Source: Roseateles chitinivorans (GTDB lineage Bacteria > Pseudomonadota > Gammaproteobacteria > Burkholderiales > Burkholderiaceae_C). Taken from it: 62,060 nt of DNA. The DNA is taken from assembly GCF_002761755.1 (NCBI RefSeq), contig NZ_PEOG01000031.1:1-62060 (forward strand), read 5' to 3'. The notes beneath the pieces are model-generated. The model saw only the letters and a list, made by a program, of their open reading frames with translations. It was not told where the DNA came from and made no database searches. Below are positions 1 to 8,360 of this stretch, piece after piece. The position numbers and the translations under genes are program-made. Position 1 is the first letter of the stretch, and each line of letters begins with the position of its first letter.

Positions 1-153
1 GGACTCGCCCCCTGGTCCGACGAGGCCGCGGCGGCGCTGCGCGACCTGCCGGCTGCCGCGACGCAAGCCCGGTCCTGGCGTGCGGAATTGGCCGTCCAGC
101 CGGATTTGACCTCCCGGCTCCAGGCCTTTGCCGCGCGCCCAAGTGGCGCATGA
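1..153 (+). CDS. earP: C-terminal fragment, probable EarP (EF-P arginine rhamnosyltransferase)
   Basis: Only the last 50 codons are present, open from base 1 to the TGA at 151-153. The fragment carries no diagnostic motif. The call rests on position: earP usually lies directly before efp in beta- and gammaproteobacteria whose EF-P carries Arg32, and the EF-P downstream does. EarP transfers rhamnose from dTDP-rhamnose to that arginine, which EF-P needs to relieve ribosome stalling at polyproline. The gene body lies outside the window, so this is an inference from context. Confidence 0.5.
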   Translation, partial: GLAPWSDEAAAALRDLPAAATQARSWRAELAVQPDLTSRLQAFAARPSGA

Positions 154-167
154 GGGGTCTTTCGAGC

Positions 168-173
168 TAGAAT
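168..173 (+). promoter_or_regulatory. possible -10 element for efp (TAGAAT)
   Basis: TAGAAT lies 15 bases after the end of the upstream reading frame and 167 bases before the efp start. No good -35 hexamer is visible at the usual spacing, so this is only a candidate. The rest of the 187-base gap shows no gene. Confidence 0.25.
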
Positions 174-340
174 GCGCGGCTTTTCGCGTTCATGACGCGC
201 GACCCCGCGAACGTCCGCAAGGCCGCTCGGGCCGACACACCGGCCACGGGAATCGCCGCGGAGCGCCTCACACCGCCGGAACAGTTCGGATCTCCAAGCA
301 TCCAAGTGACTGTGCCCGGACCCAATCTCCCGGAATCATC

Positions 341-895
341 ATGAAGATCGCTCAAGAAATTCGCGCCGGCAACGTGATCATGCACGGCAAGGACCCCATG
401 GTCGTGCTGAAGACCGAATACAGCCGCGGTGGCCGCAATGCCGCGACGGTGCGCATGAAGCTGAAGAGCCTGCTGAACAACTCCGGTACCGAAGTCGTCT
501 TCAAGGCCGACGACAAGATGGACCAGATCATCCTCGACAAGAAGGAGTGCACCTACTCCTACTTCGCCGACCCGATGTACGTGTTCATGGACACCGAGTA
601 CAACCAGTTCGAGGTCGAGGCCGAGAACATGGGCGACGCCATCAACTACCTGCAGGACGGCATGGAAGTGGAAGTGGTGTTCTACGACGGCAAGGCGATC
701 TCGGTGGAACTGCCGACCAGCGTCGTGCGCGAAGTGACCTGGACCGAGCCGGCCGTCAAGGGCGACACCTCGGGCAAGGTCCTGAAGCCCGCCAAGATCG
801 CCACCGGTTTCGAGATCCCCGTGCCCATCTTCGTGGCCCAGGGCGACAACATCGAAATCGACACGCGGACCCACGAGTACCGCAAGCGCGTCTGA
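341..895 (+). CDS. efp: elongation factor P
   Basis: Translation factor of 184 aa that binds between the P and E sites and promotes peptide bond formation at polyproline stretches. Full length matches the family (184-190 aa): an N-terminal KOW-like domain followed by two OB folds. The start is the ATG giving [13 protein letters not shown], as in other EF-Ps; an in-frame extension to 128 has no family similarity. The loop that reaches the P-site tRNA reads S-R-G-G-R-N, putting an arginine at position 32. This is the type modified by EarP rather than the lysine type modified by EpmA/EpmB. A strong terminator follows, so the gene closes its transcription unit. Confidence 0.97.
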   Translation: MKIAQEIRAGNVIMHGKDPMVVLKTEYSRGGRNAATVRMKLKSLLNNSGTEVVFKADDKMDQIILDKKECTYSYFADPMYVFMDTEYNQFEVEAENMGDAINYLQDGMEVEVVFYDGKAISVELPTSVVREVTWTEPAVKGDTSGKVLKPAKIATGFEIPVPIFVAQGDNIEIDTRTHEYRKRV

Positions 896-934
896 GCGAC
901 GACAGAGCCGGCGACGGCTCTTCGCCAAACAAGA

Positions 935-958
935 AAGCAGCCCGAGGGCTGCTTTTTT
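935..958 (+). terminator. intrinsic terminator of efp
   Basis: Perfect stem with arms AAGCAGCCC and GGGCTGCTT around a two-base GA loop, running into six T residues. It is a textbook Rho-independent terminator 40 bases after the efp stop. Confidence 0.9.
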
Positions 959-999
959 GTGTCCGCGTCGACGCTCGACGCTCAGGCTCGGGCCGGAAT

Positions 1000-1416
1000 T
1001 CAGGCGGCAGCCTGGCGCGCCTTGCTCTTCTTCGACTTGGCCGTGGCCAGCTTCTTCGACCCGGTCTTGCCCGACGACGACGCATGCTGCGCCGTCTGCT
1101 TGGTGCCGGACTTCCTGGCACCCGACTTCTTCGCAGTGGCGTGCTGCTTGCTGCCGGACTTCGTCGTCTTGCCAGCGGTCTTCCCTGCCGCCTTGTGGCG
1201 GGTGCTGGACTTGGTCGACTTTGCCGACTTCGCGGGCTTGTCCGGCGTCGTGGCCTTCGCAGCCGGCGCCGCGGCGGGCGCGGCCATGTCGGCATGCGCG
1301 GCGGGGATCGGCGCCGTGGCCGGCGGGACCGGCTGGGGCTGCGTCTGCGGCTGGCCTTGCGCCTGCGCGAGGGTGCTCAGCAGCACGGTGCCCAGGGCGG
1401 CGATCAACGACTTCAT
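1000..1416 (-). CDS. exported Lys/Ala/Ser-rich low-complexity protein
   Basis: 138 aa with a signal peptide (hydrophobic residues 4-15, cleavage expected after A-Q-A near residue 20). A Pro/Gln/Ala-rich stretch follows, then from about residue 55 a lysine-rich tail of K-S-A-K, K-S-T-K and G-K-T type repeats. The tail resembles histone H1 or AlgP-like C-terminal domains, but the signal peptide argues for the periplasm or outside. No catalytic domain is seen. Such a basic tail could bind polyanions such as LPS, nucleic acid or polysaccharide, which is a guess. Low-complexity repeats make its length prone to change by slippage. Confidence 0.7.
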   Translation of the reverse strand: MKSLIAALGTVLLSTLAQAQGQPQTQPQPVPPATAPIPAAHADMAAPAAAPAAKATTPDKPAKSAKSTKSSTRHKAAGKTAGKTTKSGSKQHATAKKSGARKSGTKQTAQHASSSGKTGSKKLATAKSKKSKARQAAA

Positions 1417-1506
1417 GAGGATGTCCTTCTTCGAGGCGCGCCGGCGCGCGGGCCAGCGCTCATGGGAATGAGCGGCGAGTCTAGCCGCGCGCCGGTCAAG
1501 ACCGCG

Positions 1507-2367
1507 TCAAACGAACTCGCCCTGACGTAACCATTTGGTGGCGACCCACTTCTCGCCCTCGACGACCGGCGCGCCGCCATGCAACGTCAGCGTGCTGGGA
1601 TCGGGCCGGTCATAGCTGAAGAAGACCGCATTGCCCTTCTGGGCCATGACGTCGAGCTTGATGTCCGGGAAAACCGTCGCGCCACCACGCGTCGGCGTGT
1701 TCAGGTACATCACCAGGGTCGCGACGCGCTGGCCGCCGCGCTCCAGGATCGCCTTGCTGCTGGCGTGCCGCGGGTCGAAGTAGTCGTAATGCGGCTGGTA
1801 CTCGGCGCCGACACGGTAGCGCAGCACCTGCAGGCCCTCGCCGTTGCGCAGCGGCCAGTTCAGCAGCGTCGCGATGCGACGCTCGATGCGGGCGACCACC
1901 TCGTTCTCCCCGCGCTCGAAGAACATGCCTTCGCTGGTGCGCGCCGAGTTGACCTCGCTGCCCTCCCGCTGGGCCGCCACGGTCTCCGATCGCGCCAGCC
2001 GTGCACCGGCCGCGGCCACCATCGCGTCGCACTCCTGGGCGCTCAGCAGGTTGCCGAACACGATCACCCGCGGCCGTTGCAGCGCCATCAGGATCTCGAC
2101 GCGGTGGCCATCGGGCAGCAGCACGCTGCGCTGGTCGCTGAGGTCGGGCTCGGGCAGCGAGCCCGGCTCGACCACCGGCTCGGGCAACTCCGGCAAGGTC
2201 AGCGGCGGCTCGAAGGGCCGGTGCTCGGCCAGCGCCTGCTGCGCCATGTCGGGTTGCCAGCCGCTGGTCAGCATGGCCTGGTACAGCGCCTCGCGGGTGA
2301 TGCCATTGCGCAACTGCGCGGCCACCCAGTCGCGCAGTTCCGGCGTGAGGTATTGCGAATTGCTCAT
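1507..2367 (-). CDS. 2OG-Fe(II) oxygenase, prolyl 4-hydroxylase family
   Basis: 286 aa. Residues 1-50 look like a small helical UBA-like domain, residues 51-80 form a Pro/Glu-rich linker, and residues 95-283 are the double-stranded beta-helix of the P4Hc family. The iron ligands are visible: His193 and Asp195 in H-Y-D-Y-F-D-P and the distal His263 in L-H-G-G, with Lys273 placed to bind the 2-oxoglutarate carboxylate. Such enzymes hydroxylate prolines in proteins (EF-Tu in Pseudomonas); the substrate here is unknown. The gene stands alone, downstream of yaaA on the same strand. Confidence 0.88.
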   Translation of the reverse strand: MSNSQYLTPELRDWVAAQLRNGITREALYQAMLTSGWQPDMAQQALAEHRPFEPPLTLPELPEPVVEPGSLPEPDLSDQRSVLLPDGHRVEILMALQRPRVIVFGNLLSAQECDAMVAAAGARLARSETVAAQREGSEVNSARTSEGMFFERGENEVVARIERRIATLLNWPLRNGEGLQVLRYRVGAEYQPHYDYFDPRHASSKAILERGGQRVATLVMYLNTPTRGGATVFPDIKLDVMAQKGNAVFFSYDRPDPSTLTLHGGAPVVEGEKWVATKWLRQGEFV

Positions 2368-2419
2368 GGTCGCACGGTATCAAAGTGAGCGGTGTCTGCC
2401 TGTATCCCGGTGTGCCAGC

Positions 2420-3205
2420 TCAGTCGGCGATGCGGCGGCGGAACACCAGCCGATCGGGCTCGCTGGCCTCGGGCGCATAGGCGTAGCCGTCCACCGCGAA
2501 ATCCTGCAGCCCCGCTGGCGTGCCGATCCGGTGCTGGATCGCATACCGGGCCATCAAGCCGCGGGCGCGCTTGGCGAAGAAGCTGATGATCTTGTAGCGA
2601 CCACCCTTCCAGTCCTCGAACTGGCACTCGATGACCCGCGGCTTCAGCACCTTGCGTGCGGCGGCCTTGAAGTATTCCTGCGAGGCCAAGTTCACGATCA
2701 CCGGGGCCGACAGCTGCGCGCTCTGCGCGTTCAGGTGTTCGGCGATGGTGTCGCCCCAGAAGGCATAGAGGTTGCCGCCGCGCTCGTTCTTCAGCGCCGT
2801 GCCCATTTCGAGCCGGTAAGGCTGCAGCCGGTCCAGCGGCCGCAGCACGCCGTAGAGCCCCGAGAGGATCGCCAGGTGGCGCTGCGCCCATTGCAGGTCG
2901 TCGATCGACAGCGTCGCGGCCTGCAGGCCGTCGTACACGTCGCCGTTGAATGCGAGCACGGCCGGCTTGCTGTTCCGGTCGGTGAAGCGGGTCGACCAAG
3001 CGTGGTAGCGCGCCACATTCAAGGTCGCCAGCGCCTCGGAGATGTCCATCAGGCCGCCGATGTCGGCCACCGTCTTCGTCTTGAGGATCCCGATCAACTC
3101 GGCCGCCTGCGGCACGAACTGGGGACGGCCCGCCAACGCGGCCAGCGCCTCGGGCGTCGGGGTGTCGTAGTCCAGGGACTTCGCGGGGGAGATCACATAC
3201 AGCAT
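2420..3205 (-). CDS. yaaA: peroxide stress protein YaaA (DUF328/UPF0246)
   Basis: 261 aa, the usual family length (E. coli 258). The N terminus M-L-Y-V-I-S-P-A-K-S-L-D is the family hallmark and fixes the start at the ATG ending at 3205 rather than an upstream in-frame ATG at 3289. The conserved N-G-D-V-Y-D-G-L and S-G-L-Y-G-V-L-R-P-L-D segments are present. E. coli YaaA binds DNA and limits intracellular iron during hydrogen peroxide stress; its biochemical activity is unsettled. A hairpin terminator separates it from the tolC-like gene upstream. Confidence 0.95.
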   Translation of the reverse strand: MLYVISPAKSLDYDTPTPEALAALAGRPQFVPQAAELIGILKTKTVADIGGLMDISEALATLNVARYHAWSTRFTDRNSKPAVLAFNGDVYDGLQAATLSIDDLQWAQRHLAILSGLYGVLRPLDRLQPYRLEMGTALKNERGGNLYAFWGDTIAEHLNAQSAQLSAPVIVNLASQEYFKAAARKVLKPRVIECQFEDWKGGRYKIISFFAKRARGLMARYAIQHRIGTPAGLQDFAVDGYAYAPEASEPDRLVFRRRIAD

Positions 3206-3263
3206 GGGGGCGGATTGTCGCGCGTCCGGCACGCAAGACCTGTCACCAGGCCGCCAGATGAAC

Positions 3264-3287
3264 GAAGGCCGCCCAGGGGCGGCCTTC
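3264..3287 (-). terminator. terminator hairpin after the TolC-like gene
   Basis: Perfect 10-bp stem (GAAGGCCGCC / GGCGGCCTTC) with a four-base loop between the end of the tolC-like gene and the start of yaaA. On the minus strand it is followed by a short T-rich run, consistent with termination of tolC transcription. Confidence 0.65.
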
Positions 3288-3305
3288 ATCGACGCTGGGC
3301 GGCGA

Positions 3306-4658
3306 TCAGCGGGCGAGCAGCGCGTTGATCGCGGTCACGTCCTCGGGACGCAGCTGGCCCGACGCCTGGCGCAGCTTGAGACCATTCACCAGCACGTCAT
3401 AGCGGGCCTTGGCCAGGTCGCGCTGCGTCGTGTAGAGCTGGGTCTGCGCGTTCAGCACGTCCAAGTTGACCCGCACGCCGACCTTGTAGCCAAGTTGGGT
3501 GGCCTCCAGCGCCAGCTTCGACGAGGCCTCGGCCGCCTCATAGGCCTTCACCTGCGCCTGCAGCGACTGCACGCCGAAGAACGCGCGCTTGGTGCCTTCC
3601 TCGACACTGCGGCGGGCGAAGTCCAGGTCGTTGCGGGACTTCTCCTCCAGCGCGACCGTCTCCTTGATGCGATTGGTGATCGCGCCGCCGCTGTAGATCG
3701 GCATGTTCAGCGCCACGCCGACCGACGCGTTCTTGAGGTTGCCGGTGTACTGCACGCCCTCGCCGGTGGAGCGCTGCACGCCCAGCTGCGCGGTCAGGTC
3801 GACGGTCGGCAGGCGCGCGCCCTTGGCGCGTTCGATCTCGTAGCGGGCGATGTCCAGGCCCAGCTGGGCCTTGCGGATCGCCGGATGACCGCCCTCGGCC
3901 TGGCTGACCCAGGGATCGACCGTCGACGGCGCCACCGGCGGCAGCACCACTGGCACGGCCAGCGGACGCGGCTCGACACCGACGCGACCCACCAGCTGGT
4001 CCAAGGTGACGCGCTTGACGCGCAGGTCGTTGTCGGCCGCCAGTTCCTGCGCGGTCGCCAGGTCGTAGCGCGCCTGCGCCTCGCGGGTATCGGTGATGGT
4101 GGCGGTGCCGACCTCGAAGTTGCGCTTGGCCGAAGCCAGTTGCTCCGCGATCGCGGCCTTGTTGGCACTCGAGGTGGCGAGCGTGTCCTTGGCCGCCAGC
4201 ACGTCGAAATAGGCTTGCGCGACGCGGACGATCAGGTCCTGCTCGGCAGTGGCGAGATCCGACTCGGCCACATCGACGCCCAGGCGGGCCTGGTCGATGG
4301 AGCCCTGGTTGGGACGGTTGAAGACGGCGTACTTGGCATTCAGCCCGGCGTTGGTGACCGTGTTGCCGAAGCGGTCGCGCTGGCCGCCGCTGCCGGGCGG
4401 ATCGAGTTCCGAGCGCGTCGCGCTGACGCCGACGCCGACCGAGGGACGCGCCAGCGCCAGGGCCTGGCCGTAGCGGTATTGCGCCGATTCCGCCGTCGCG
4501 CGCGCCGCCAGGTAGGTGGCGTCGTAGGCGCGGGCCGCGTCGTACAGCTCTTGCAGACTCTGTGCCTGGGCCGCCCCAGCCATCAGCGCGAGCGCCGCGG
4601 CCAGAAGCTTGACCCGCGGCAGGCGGGCGGTCGGAGACGTACGGCGTTCAGCGGCCAT
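3306..4658 (-). CDS. tolC: TolC-family outer membrane channel
   Basis: 450 aa outer membrane efflux protein; trimers form the beta-barrel and alpha-helical tunnel used by type I secretion and RND/ABC/MFS tripartite pumps. Signal peptide L-L-A-A-A-L-A-L-M-A-G-A-A-Q-A, then S-L-Q-E-L-Y-D-A-A typical of TolC (TIGR01844 type). Two OEP repeats follow with the expected internal similarity, and there is no lipobox, unlike NodT-type channels. The start chosen is the ATG ending at 4658, preceded by GAGGAAG; an upstream in-frame ATG at 4751 would put 31 non-conserved residues before the signal peptide. Its leader contains two large hairpins. No pump genes are adjacent. Confidence 0.92.
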   Translation of the reverse strand: MAAERRTSPTARLPRVKLLAAALALMAGAAQAQSLQELYDAARAYDATYLAARATAESAQYRYGQALALARPSVGVGVSATRSELDPPGSGGQRDRFGNTVTNAGLNAKYAVFNRPNQGSIDQARLGVDVAESDLATAEQDLIVRVAQAYFDVLAAKDTLATSSANKAAIAEQLASAKRNFEVGTATITDTREAQARYDLATAQELAADNDLRVKRVTLDQLVGRVGVEPRPLAVPVVLPPVAPSTVDPWVSQAEGGHPAIRKAQLGLDIARYEIERAKGARLPTVDLTAQLGVQRSTGEGVQYTGNLKNASVGVALNMPIYSGGAITNRIKETVALEEKSRNDLDFARRSVEEGTKRAFFGVQSLQAQVKAYEAAEASSKLALEATQLGYKVGVRVNLDVLNAQTQLYTTQRDLAKARYDVLVNGLKLRQASGQLRPEDVTAINALLAR

Positions 4659-4708
4659 GAGGCTTCCTCGTATCGATGTGATGTTCTTCGGAGCGATCCA
4701 ACTGCGGA

Positions 4709-4789
4709 CCGGCCGCGGGGGTGCCGCGGCCGGGGTCCAGTTCCTGGGCACCCCGCCCGGTCGATCGCCGTCGACCGGGCCCGGGTGCC
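4709..4789 (-). other. paired large hairpins in the tolC-like leader
   Basis: Two separate inverted repeats lie 50-130 bases upstream of the tolC-like start. 4709-4733 has 10-bp arms CCGGCCGCGG / CCGCGGCCGG around a 5-base loop. 4747-4789 has an outer 7-bp arm (GGCACCC / GGGTGCC) and an inner 9-bp arm (CCCGGTCGA / TCGACCGGG) with a small internal bulge. Neither is followed by a T run on the minus strand, so they may be leader structures or Rho-independent pause or termination points after the methyltransferase gene. Confidence 0.5.
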
Positions 4790-4918
4790 GCGGGCGAGGT
4801 TATAGATCACCTCGCCCTCCTGTCTCGAAAGAAATGCGACGACTTGCAGTCTTCGCATACCGTGACGGCAATAACGCGCGATGGGCTGCCAGCGCCCGGC
4901 CCGCCGCGCGCCGTCCGC

Positions 4919-5572
4919 TCAGAACGTGAAATGCGATCCGGTGTCGAAACCGTCCAGGCGCTGGACCACGGTCTCGAACAGGTTCTTCGTCGTGAATTCG
5001 CGCTCGCCGGTGCGGGTGATGATGCGGGCGCTCATGGCCGGCTCGTCGCCGACGATCAGGCCCATGCGGCCACCGATCTTGAGCTGGTCCAGCAGCGCCT
5101 GCGGCGCCTGGGGCACCGAGCCGGACAGCAGGATCACGTCGAACGGCGCCTCGCCGGGCAGGCCCTTGACGCCGTCGCCCTCGACCACCGTCACGTTCAG
5201 CACGCCGTTGCGGCGCAGCGCGTCGCGGGCGGCGCCGGCCAGCGCCGGGTCCTTCTCGACACTGAAGACCTGCTGCGCCTTGTGGCCCAGCAGCGCGGCC
5301 ATGTAGCCGCTGCCGGTGCCGATCTCGAGCACCTTCTCGTGGCGCTCGACCTGCAGTTCCTGCATCCAGCGGGCCTCGACCCGCGGGGGCAGCATCTTCT
5401 GCCCGCCGGCCAGCGGCAGCTCGACATCGGTGAAGGCCATGTTGCGATAGGCGGCCGGCACGAAATCCTCGCGCTTGACCACGGCCAGCAGGGCCAGCAC
5501 CGAGGGATCCAGCACATCCCATGGCCGGATCTGCTGTTCGATCATGTTGAAGCGGGCTTGTTCGAAGTTCAT
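4919..5572 (-). CDS. protein-L-isoaspartate O-methyltransferase-like protein
   Basis: 217 aa class I SAM-dependent methyltransferase of the PCMT family. The N terminus M-N-F-E-Q-A-R-F-N-M-I-E-Q-Q-I-R-P-W is the one seen in the betaproteobacterial Pcm-like genes that sit beside tolC. SAM motif I is L-E-I-G-T-G-S-G-Y at about residue 80, then E-G-D-G and the D-V-I-L-L-S-G-S segment. Classic Pcm has T-x-x-A/S in the last segment, so whether it repairs isoaspartate is not certain. The start ends at 5572; the upstream extension to 5719 is not conserved and overlaps the TetR gene. Co-directional with tolC. Confidence 0.85.
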   Translation of the reverse strand: MNFEQARFNMIEQQIRPWDVLDPSVLALLAVVKREDFVPAAYRNMAFTDVELPLAGGQKMLPPRVEARWMQELQVERHEKVLEIGTGSGYMAALLGHKAQQVFSVEKDPALAGAARDALRRNGVLNVTVVEGDGVKGLPGEAPFDVILLSGSVPQAPQALLDQLKIGGRMGLIVGDEPAMSARIITRTGEREFTTKNLFETVVQRLDGFDTGSHFTF

Positions 5573-5616
5573 GTTCAGTCCTCTGGCGGCCCCCTGGCGC
5601 GCCGAATGCGGGCGGT

Positions 5617-5622
5617 ATTCTA
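5617..5622 (-). promoter_or_regulatory. possible -10 element for the Pcm-like gene
   Basis: TAGAAT on the minus strand overlaps the stop codon of the TetR gene and lies 44 bases upstream of the methyltransferase start. No convincing -35 is seen. Confidence 0.25.
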
Positions 5623-6315
5623 GGCGGGCGACCGGGCAGGAGCCGGATTGCGCGGGCGGTTGAGGAGTCCCTCGAACATCAGCTCGAGCTGCAGCGACAG
5701 CACCTGCTCCGGCGTGCACTTGTGGTCGTGGGTCACGCCGGCGGCGCCGATCGAGTGCTCATGCAGCACCAGATGCAGCATCGGCCCGATGAGCACCATC
5801 ACCGCCGCATCCGGATCGACCTCGCGGAACTCGCCGGAGGCGATGCCCCGGCGCACCACTTCGGCCAGCAGCTCGCAGCTGGGTTCGATGACCTCGTCGT
5901 TGTAGAACGCGGCCAGCTCCGGGAAGTTGCGGGCCTCGCTCATCATGATCTTGTGGATGCCGCCGGCTGGCGTCAGCCCCAGACGCTCCCACCAGGTCCA
6001 CAGCATCCAGGTCAGCAGGTCCGCCATCGAGCCCTGGTGCTTGGCGAGTTCCGAGTTCCCCTCGGCGATCTTGCTGGCGAGAGCCTCCCGCACCACCGCC
6101 TTGAAGAGCTCCTCCTTGGAGGGGAAGTAGAGGTAGAGCGTTCCCTTGGAGACCCCCGCCTTGGCGGCCACCTCCTCCGAACGGGTGGCGGCGAAGCCCT
6201 TCTCGACGAACAGCGACAGCGCGGCTTCGAGCAACTCCTGCGGTCGCGCCTCCTTGCGCCGCTGTCGGGCGGAGGACGGCGCCGGGCTGTCGGTCTTGGC
6301 GGGAGCGCGAGGCAT
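5620..6315 (-). CDS. TetR/AcrR-family transcriptional regulator
   Basis: 231 aa. Basic N-terminal arm, then the TetR helix-turn-helix at about residues 28-73 with the signature G-V-S-K-G-T-L-Y-L-Y-F-P-S-K-E-E-L-F. The C-terminal ligand-binding part resembles the TetR_C_33/YcdC-like group, with W-T-W-W-E-R-L and a H-x-H-K-C segment. It lies upstream of the pcm-like and tolC genes on the same strand, so it may control that efflux-related cluster. A perfect inverted repeat sits immediately upstream of its start, which suggests autorepression. Confidence 0.9.
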   Translation of the reverse strand: MPRAPAKTDSPAPSSARQRRKEARPQELLEAALSLFVEKGFAATRSEEVAAKAGVSKGTLYLYFPSKEELFKAVVREALASKIAEGNSELAKHQGSMADLLTWMLWTWWERLGLTPAGGIHKIMMSEARNFPELAAFYNDEVIEPSCELLAEVVRRGIASGEFREVDPDAAVMVLIGPMLHLVLHEHSIGAAGVTHDHKCTPEQVLSLQLELMFEGLLNRPRNPAPARSPA

Positions 6316-6333
6316 GGGGATGGAGGACTGCTA

Positions 6334-6351
6334 ACTGACTAACCGGTCAGT
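6334..6351. promoter_or_regulatory. TetR-type operator palindrome
   Basis: ACTGAC-TAACCG-GTCAGT is a perfect 6-6-6 inverted repeat 18 bases upstream of the TetR start. The core T-G-A-C-N-N-A-C-C-G-G-T-C-A resembles known AcrR/TetR-family operators. The rest of the 268-base gap up to uppP holds no gene that I can see. Confidence 0.65.
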
Positions 6352-6583
6352 AATGTAGCGGCGCGCTTTCCAGCCGGTCAAGCGCGCCTTTCCCGCCCCG
6401 CGAAGCGTCCCCTGGCAAGGGGTCCCCTGGGGAGGCGACGCCGCCGAGGCGCCATCCTCACACGCTCCTCACGCGGAAGCGCCCAAGCGGGTGCTGCACT
6501 GCGGCAAACCCTGTCCGGTGCAGGGCTATGATCCGCGCCGACCGTCTCCGGACCCGAGCGAGGCGGCATTCTGGAGTCGTAGT

Positions 6584-7411
6584 TTGGACACTGTGCTGCT
6601 GATCAAGGCCGCGATCATGGGGATCGTGGAAGGCCTGACCGAATTCCTGCCCATCTCGTCGACCGGCCACCTCATCCTGACGGGCGCGCTGCTGGGCGGC
6701 TTCGAGGACGCCCGGGGCAAGGTCTTCGACATCGCGATCCAGACCGGCGCGATCCTGGCGGTGATCATCGTCTACTGGCAGCGGCTGCGCGACACGGCCG
6801 CCGGACTGGGCAGCGACGTCCGCGCGCGCCGCTTCGTCGTCAATGTCGCGATCGGCTTCCTGCCGGCGGTGATCCTGGGCCTGCTGTTCGGCAAGGCGAT
6901 CAAGGAACACCTGTTCACGCCGGTCGTCGTGGCCAGCACCTTCATCATCGGCGGCGTGATCATCCTGTGGGCGGAGCGCCGCCAGCAGAGCGCCGTCCGC
7001 ATCCACGAGGTCGACGACATGAGCCCGCTGGATGCGCTCAAGGTCGGCCTGGTGCAGTGCCTGGCGATGGTGCCGGGCACCAGCCGCTCAGGCGCCACCA
7101 TCATCGGCGGCATGCTGCTGGGCCTGTCGCGCAAGGCGGCGACCGACTTCAGCTTCTTCCTGGCGATCCCGACGCTGATCGGCGCCGGCCTGTACAGCCT
7201 GTACAAGGAGCGCTCGGTGCTGTCGACTGGCGACATCCCGCTGTTCGCGGTCGGCCTGTTCTTCTCGTTCGTCAGCGCCTGGATCTGCGTGCGTTGGCTG
7301 CTGCGCTACATCGCCAGCCACAGCTTCGTGCCCTTCGCCTGGTACCGGATCGCCTTCGGCATCGTGGTGCTGGTCACCGCCTACACCGGCCTGATCGTCT
7401 GGGCCGAGTGA
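6584..7411 (+). CDS. uppP: undecaprenyl-diphosphatase
   Basis: 275 aa polytopic inner-membrane enzyme that dephosphorylates undecaprenyl pyrophosphate, recycling the lipid carrier for peptidoglycan and O-antigen and giving bacitracin resistance. Family signatures are present: the [14 protein letters not shown] segment near residue 17 and [10 protein letters not shown] near residue 165, which line the active site. The start is a TTG at 6584 with CTGGAG ten bases before it; it gives the usual N terminus (L-D-T-V-L-L-I-K-A) and family length (E. coli 273). A longer in-frame ATG at 6491 is not supported. Confidence 0.95.
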   Translation: MDTVLLIKAAIMGIVEGLTEFLPISSTGHLILTGALLGGFEDARGKVFDIAIQTGAILAVIIVYWQRLRDTAAGLGSDVRARRFVVNVAIGFLPAVILGLLFGKAIKEHLFTPVVVASTFIIGGVIILWAERRQQSAVRIHEVDDMSPLDALKVGLVQCLAMVPGTSRSGATIIGGMLLGLSRKAATDFSFFLAIPTLIGAGLYSLYKERSVLSTGDIPLFAVGLFFSFVSAWICVRWLLRYIASHSFVPFAWYRIAFGIVVLVTAYTGLIVWAE

Positions 7412-7454
7412 GCACCGCCCGGCCGGGCACGGCGCCAAGCTGACGCGCCGATGA

Positions 7455-7479
7455 CGCGTTCCCCCGCACCGGGAACGCG
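7455..7479 (+). terminator. hairpin terminator after uppP
   Basis: Perfect 9-bp stem CGCGTTCCC / GGGAACGCG with a 7-base loop, 43 bases after the uppP stop. There is no T run, so termination may be partial. Confidence 0.5.
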
Positions 7480-7510
7480 CCTGCCCCCTGCGAGGGGATG
7501 CCCGAGCGCC

Positions 7511-7516
7511 TAAAAT
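7511..7516 (+). promoter_or_regulatory. -10 element placing the map start at the mRNA 5' end
   Basis: TAAAAT ends nine bases before the map ATG. A start point about seven bases downstream would leave almost no leader, and no Shine-Dalgarno is seen. The -35 region is poor. Confidence 0.45.
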
Positions 7517-7525
7517 GCCGGCCTT

Positions 7526-8344
7526 ATGACCATCACGATCAAGACCGGCGCCGACATCGACGCCATGCGCATCGCCGGCCGTCTGGCGTCCGAGGTGCTG
7601 GACATGCTGACGCCGCACGTCAAGCCGGGCGTCACCACCGACCACCTCGACAAGCTGGCCCACGACTACATCGTGAATGTCCAGCAAGGCATCCCCGCCC
7701 CGCTGAACTACCAGCCGCCGGGCTACACGCCGTACCCGAAGTCGATCTGCACCTCGATCAACCACCAGGTCTGCCACGGCATCCCCAACGACCGCCCGCT
7801 GAAGAACGGCGACATCGTCAACATCGACGTCACCGTCATCAAGGACGGCTGGCATGGCGACACCAGCCGCATGTTCGTCGTCGGCGAGGGCTCGATCGCG
7901 GCCAAGCGGCTGTGCTCGTTCACCTACGACGCGATGTGGAAGGGCATCCAGAAGGTCAAGCCCGGCGCCCGCCTGGGCGACATCGGCCATGCGATCCAGA
8001 CCTTCGCCGAGAACGCCGGCTTCAGCGTAGTGCGCGAGTTCTGCGGCCACGGCATCGGCCAGAAGTTCCACGAGGAGCCGCAGGTGCTGCATTACGGCCG
8101 CCCGGGCACGCTCGAGGAACTGGTGCCGGGCATGGTCTTCACGATCGAGCCGATGATCAATGCCGGCCGGCGCGAGATCCGCGAGATGGGCGACGGCTGG
8201 ACCATCGTCACCAAGGACCGCTCGCTGTCCGCGCAGTGGGAACACACGGTGCTGGTCACCGAGACCGGCTTCGAGATCCTGACGCAATCGGCCGGAACGC
8301 CGCCGCCGCCGGCCTTCGTCGCGCCCCAGGCCGTCCCGGCCTGA
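7526..8344 (+). CDS. map: type I methionine aminopeptidase
   Basis: 272 aa cytoplasmic metallopeptidase that removes the initiator methionine from nascent proteins. All five metal ligands are visible: Asp101, Asp112, His175, Glu208 and Glu239, with the auxiliary His84 in C-H-G-I-P-N. The first residues, [11 protein letters not shown], match the family, so the start is firm. The C terminus has an extra Pro/Ala-rich tail of about 18 residues. glnD follows 16 bases after the stop, so the two are probably co-transcribed. Confidence 0.97.
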   Translation: MTITIKTGADIDAMRIAGRLASEVLDMLTPHVKPGVTTDHLDKLAHDYIVNVQQGIPAPLNYQPPGYTPYPKSICTSINHQVCHGIPNDRPLKNGDIVNIDVTVIKDGWHGDTSRMFVVGEGSIAAKRLCSFTYDAMWKGIQKVKPGARLGDIGHAIQTFAENAGFSVVREFCGHGIGQKFHEEPQVLHYGRPGTLEELVPGMVFTIEPMINAGRREIREMGDGWTIVTKDRSLSAQWEHTVLVTETGFEILTQSAGTPPPPAFVAPQAVPA

Positions 8345-8360
8345 TCCCGGCGGAACGCCC

